A program made the position numbers and the translations under genes. Below the pieces are notes generated by a model. It was not told the DNA's origin. It did not search any database and was given only the letters and a program-made list of their open reading frames with translations. This document shows positions 29,301-33,045 of a stretch of 33,045 nt of DNA, one piece after another. Source of the stretch: Flavobacteriales bacterium CG_4_10_14_0_2_um_filter_35_18 (lineage in GTDB: Bacteria > Bacteroidota > Bacteroidia > Flavobacteriales > Flavobacteriaceae); assembly GCA_002793215.1 (NCBI GenBank), contig PFPU01000156.1, positions 1 through 33,045 of the forward strand, given 5' to 3'. The number at the start of each line of letters is the position of its first letter. Position 1 is the first letter of the stretch.

Positions 29301-30977
29301 ATGCTTCAAGTTAGCGATTTAACCATTTCATTTAAAAGCGATCAGGCGCTGCTTGAGGTCGTTCACAAGATTAGTTTTTATCTTAAAAAGGATGAAATTT
29401 TGGGGATTGTGGGTGAATCTGGTTCTGGAAAATCGGTTACAAGTCTTGCGCTAATGGGCTTGTTGCCAACAAAAACAAGCCTAACAGCAGGTAAAATCAT
29501 TTTTAATGGCATTGATTTGAATACCTGCTCTGATAAGGCTTTTCAAAAAATTCGTGGGGCACAAATAGCGATGATTTTTCAAGATCCGATGAGCGCTTTA
29601 AATCCGAGTTTAACTTGTGGCTATCAGGTTCAAGAAATGCTTTTGCAACACCAAAAAATAACAAAACAGCAGGCCAAAAGGGAGGTTATTGCGCTCTTTA
29701 AAAAGGTAAAATTACCACGGCCAGAACCTATTTTTAGCCAATATCCACATCAAATTTCGGGCGGACAAAAACAACGCGTAGTTATTGCTATGGCGATAGC
29801 TTGTAAACCACAAATTCTTATTGCCGATGAACCTACAACCGCTTTAGATGTTACCGTTCAAAAGGAAATCATCACACTTTTAAAAGCCTTACAGCAAGAA
29901 ACTAAAATGAGTTTGTTGTTTATTTCGCACGATTTAACCTTGGTTTCTGAAATTGCAAACCGTGTTATTGTTATGCAACACGGCGCTATTGTTGAGCAGG
30001 GAATCACGCAAGACCTCTTTAAAACGCCGGCAAAAAATTATACCAAAGCCCTGCTAAATGCGCGACCGAGCCTCGATATTCGCTTAAAGAAGTTGCCAAC
30101 TGTTGAAGATTATTTAAATCATACGGTATCAAAAATTGAAATAACAAATTTTGAACGGACATTAAATCACAAAGCTATTTATGGCAAGCCACCACTTTTA
30201 GAAATAAGCCATTTATCGACCTACTTCAAGCTTTCAAAAAGCTGGTTTTCTAAAAACACTCAAATTCTAAAAGCGGTTGACGATGCTAGCTTTAAAGTTT
30301 ATGAAAAAGAAACGGTGGGATTGGTAGGTGAGTCAGGCTGTGGCAAAACCACTTTGGGACGTTCTATTTTACTTTTAGAACAGCCTAATAGTGGGCAAAT
30401 TAAATATAAAGGGGTTGATATTTTAAAGCTTTCGGCTAACGAAGTGAAGCGTTTGCGAAAGGAAATTCAGATTATTTTTCAGGATCCTTTTTCGTCGTTA
30501 AATCCCAAAATGCAAATTGGCGATGCGCTTATGGAACCTATGAAAGTGCATAAATTGTATAAAAATGACCAAGAACGAAAACTAAAAGTACTTGAATTAT
30601 TAAAAAAAGTAGGGTTAGACGAAGCTCATTTTTACCGCTATCCACATGAATTTTCAGGTGGGCAACGCCAACGCATTGGCATTGCAAGAACCATTGCGCT
30701 AAAACCAAAAATTATAATATGCGATGAGTCAGTTTCGGCTTTAGACGTCTCAGTTCAAGCACAAGTTTTAAATTTGCTAAATGCGCTTAAGGCGGACTTT
30801 AATTTTACTTATATTTTTATCTCACACGATTTAGCCGTGGTAAAATATATGGCCGATCAACTTTTAGTGATGCAAAACGGCAGAATTGAAGAGCAAGGTG
30901 ATGCCGACGAAATTTATAAAAACCCAAAAAGTAATTACACTAAACAATTGTTGAGTGCCATACCGAAAGGAATTTAA
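29301..30977 (+). CDS. Oligo/dipeptide ABC transporter, fused dual ATPase (DppD-DppF / YejF-like)
   Basis: Two ABC cassettes (GESGSGKSVTSLALMGLLP, ISGGQKQRVVIAMAIACKPQILIADEPTTALDVTVQ; GESGCGKTTLGRSILLLEQPNSG, FSGGQRQRIGIARTIALKPKIIICDESVSALDVSVQ). ATG 29301 preferred over the TTG at 29292. Confidence 0.94.
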   Translation: MLQVSDLTISFKSDQALLEVVHKISFYLKKDEILGIVGESGSGKSVTSLALMGLLPTKTSLTAGKIIFNGIDLNTCSDKAFQKIRGAQIAMIFQDPMSALNPSLTCGYQVQEMLLQHQKITKQQAKREVIALFKKVKLPRPEPIFSQYPHQISGGQKQRVVIAMAIACKPQILIADEPTTALDVTVQKEIITLLKALQQETKMSLLFISHDLTLVSEIANRVIVMQHGAIVEQGITQDLFKTPAKNYTKALLNARPSLDIRLKKLPTVEDYLNHTVSKIEITNFERTLNHKAIYGKPPLLEISHLSTYFKLSKSWFSKNTQILKAVDDASFKVYEKETVGLVGESGCGKTTLGRSILLLEQPNSGQIKYKGVDILKLSANEVKRLRKEIQIIFQDPFSSLNPKMQIGDALMEPMKVHKLYKNDQERKLKVLELLKKVGLDEAHFYRYPHEFSGGQRQRIGIARTIALKPKIIICDESVSALDVSVQAQVLNLLNALKADFNFTYIFISHDLAVVKYMADQLLVMQNGRIEEQGDADEIYKNPKSNYTKQLLSAIPKGI

Positions 30978-31495
30978 AAAGTGCCTTTATAATTTTTTAA
31001 AAAAACATCCCAGTTTTTAGTGGTGTAATAATTTTCGGCGATAAAAACTAAAACAGGCTCGTAATTTTTAGCATCTAAATAGCCTGGTAAACGTGTGATA
31101 ACTTGTGCTTTATCATCAAAAAATACGGTTGTTGGATAACTTAATTTACCGTTTAATAGGGCTGCGGCAAACTCGTGATAGCCCCTTTTACCACTTGAAA
31201 TGTATTTATAATCTTTACCGTCAAAATTGAGATTTTCTTTTTGTTCGCCATTAAATTTAACAGGGTAAAAATTGGTGTTAATATAAGCGATAATCTTAGG
31301 ATTTGAATAAGTATTTTTATCCATTACTTTACAATAATAGCACCAATTGGTATAAACATCTACCAATATTTTTTTAGGATGTGCTTTGTTTAGTGTTATG
31401 GCTTGTTCTAAACTAAGCCATTTAATTTCAGTCTTTTGAGCAAAAGATGACCAACCCAAAAACAATAAAACGCTAAGTAATCCAATTTTTTTCAT
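30974..31495 (-). CDS. Secreted thioredoxin-fold protein
   Basis: Signal peptide MKKIGLLSVLLFLGWSSFAQ; ILVDVYTNWCYYCKVMDKNTYSNPKI (CxxC). Confidence 0.9.
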   Translation of the reverse strand: MKKIGLLSVLLFLGWSSFAQKTEIKWLSLEQAITLNKAHPKKILVDVYTNWCYYCKVMDKNTYSNPKIIAYINTNFYPVKFNGEQKENLNFDGKDYKYISSGKRGYHEFAAALLNGKLSYPTTVFFDDKAQVITRLPGYLDAKNYEPVLVFIAENYYTTKNWDVFLKNYKGTF

Positions 31496-31575
31496 GATTT
31501 ACAATTTACAACTATAGTCGTAAGGGACTTAAAATGATTACTTAACATTTAAAATAACCTCATAAAAATTAAAAA

Positions 31576-33045
31576 TTATCGCACTTCCTGCATTAACTTT
31601 TTAACTAAAGGCGAAATTAAAATTAAAATTACCCCAGCAATTAAAGCGTAAATAGCCAATTGTTTATAGCCATCGGCATAGATAAACAGCTTTTCTAGGT
31701 TTGAAGCATTCTCGGAGGCAACAGCAATATTTGCCCCCAATAAACCAGCAAAATATTGTCCATAAGCACTGGCTAGAAACCACATTCCCATCATAACAGC
31801 TTGCAGTTTGGCTGGAGATAATTTTGTCATAATAGACATGCCAATGGGCGACAAGCACAATTCACCAAAAGTGATGATAAACCAGCCAAAAGTAAATAAG
31901 TCTAATGAGGTCAGGCCATTTTCATCGGCAAAGAATTTAGTATCGTAAAACACATAAAAACCACCTGCTAAAAACAAAAAAGCCAATCCAAATTTGACAA
32001 CGGTATTTGGTTCAATTTTTCTTTTTCCTAGCCAAAGCCAAACCAATCCAACTAATGCAGCAAAGGCAATTACAAAAAAGGAGTTGGCCGAATTGTTAAC
32101 ACCATTAGGGTCTAGAGGAATTCCAAGAACGGTATTTTTAAGATTACTCGCCGCAAAAAGACTCAAAGAGCCACCACTTTGTTCAAAAAATGCCCAAAAA
32201 ACAATAGAAAACAAGATAAAAATTAGCGCTGCAATGAGCTTTTTATTTTCTTTAAATGAAAAATTCCGCATTTCAAAAAGTAGATAGAGTAAAGAGCAAG
32301 GACCGATAATGTACATAAACAAATCGGTGTAACCCGAATTTGAAACCAACAACATCACAATTGGGATGGCAAATAAAGAACCAATATAAGTGAGGTATTC
32401 GTAAAGTTTTTGTTTTGAATTTTTTAAATCCAACAAGGGAGAGCAGCCTATTTCACCCATTGATTTTTGAGTTTGTACAAAGGTTAGCAAGCTTATAATC
32501 ATTACGATTGCCGCGAAACTAAAGGCGACATTCCACCTTAAATGCGCCGGAATTATTGAAGAAAGCATCGTGCCATTTGCTACAGCAATACACAAATAGC
32601 CTCCAATTAAAGCCCCAAGGTTGATGCCGGCATAAAACAACGAAAACCCAGCATCCCGTCGATTGTCATCTTCTTTGTAAAGTTTTCCAACCATTGTAGA
32701 AATGTTTGGTTTAAAAAAACCAGTACCAATAATGGTGAAACTTACACCAAAAAAGAAGAATTGTTTTGGGTCAATGGCTAAAATTAAACTTCCAATAATC
32801 ATCAATATTCCACCCCAAAATAAGGACTTTCGATAGCCCAAAATCTTATCGGCAAACAAACCGCCAATAAAGGTAAAGGCATAAACAAAAGCCTGTGTTG
32901 CACCGTATTGCAAATTGGCGACCTCGTCGTTCATCATTAATTGGCTAACCATAAAAATGACCAGCATGCCACGCATACCGTAAAAACTGAAGCGTTCCCA
33001 CATTTCACTAAAAAATAAGTACCACAATTGCTTGGGATACTTGCC
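31576..33045 (-). CDS. POT/PTR family peptide MFS transporter, 5'-truncated at window edge
   Basis: YLFFSEMWERFSFYGMRGMLVIFMV; FIGGLFADKILGYRKSLFWGG; GFFKPNISTMVGKLY; open frame runs to the window edge. Confidence 0.94.
   Translation of the reverse strand, partial: GKYPKQLWYLFFSEMWERFSFYGMRGMLVIFMVSQLMMNDEVANLQYGATQAFVYAFTFIGGLFADKILGYRKSLFWGGILMIIGSLILAIDPKQFFFFGVSFTIIGTGFFKPNISTMVGKLYKEDDNRRDAGFSLFYAGINLGALIGGYLCIAVANGTMLSSIIPAHLRWNVAFSFAAIVMIISLLTFVQTQKSMGEIGCSPLLDLKNSKQKLYEYLTYIGSLFAIPIVMLLVSNSGYTDLFMYIIGPCSLLYLLFEMRNFSFKENKKLIAALIFILFSIVFWAFFEQSGGSLSLFAASNLKNTVLGIPLDPNGVNNSANSFFVIAFAALVGLVWLWLGKRKIEPNTVVKFGLAFLFLAGGFYVFYDTKFFADENGLTSLDLFTFGWFIITFGELCLSPIGMSIMTKLSPAKLQAVMMGMWFLASAYGQYFAGLLGANIAVASENASNLEKLFIYADGYKQLAIYALIAGVILILISPLVKKLMQEVR

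Noticed and set aside
31994-32287. Plus-strand 97-aa ORF
   Set aside because: Antisense to the POT transporter gene; shadow ORF.

Overview
A 33 kb AT-rich Bacteroidota (Flavobacteriia-like) chromosomal window. It is almost entirely core or housekeeping genes. In order: membrane pyrophosphatase (5'-truncated at the window edge), pyrH, frr, an RND/MMPL transporter, rfbA-like, asnS, rpoN, a membrane protein, an exbB-(TM protein)-exbD-exbD operon, tRNA-Ser, ansA, a zinc metallopeptidase, an Lrp/AsnC regulator, fabH-accB-accC, a DUF177-rpmF operon, pdxA, riboflavin synthase, a tiny polyproline PID-CTERM-like protein, a CAU-anticodon tRNA, a polyprenyl synthetase, umuDC, two glycosyltransferases, an ABC-F ATPase, a fused oligopeptide ABC ATPase, a thioredoxin-like protein and a POT-family transporter (5'-truncated at the window edge). 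I see no CRISPR array, transposase, prophage or evident defence island, and no convincing multi-gene novel system. Observations worth a second look: a Cys-rich extension on the pyrophosphatase; a minimal 'signal peptide + polyPro + sorting signal' protein encoded over a (GGT)n microsatellite; a perfect 45-bp palindrome in a divergent intergenic region where it cannot be a terminator; a 24-bp palindrome that is both an accC terminator and overlaps the upstream promoter region of an AsnC-type regulator; three convergent gene pairs sharing self-complementary 4-bp stop codons; and several Bacteroidota TAnnTTTG promoters that correct or re-interpret start sites. All family calls are from reading translated motifs, not from database searches.
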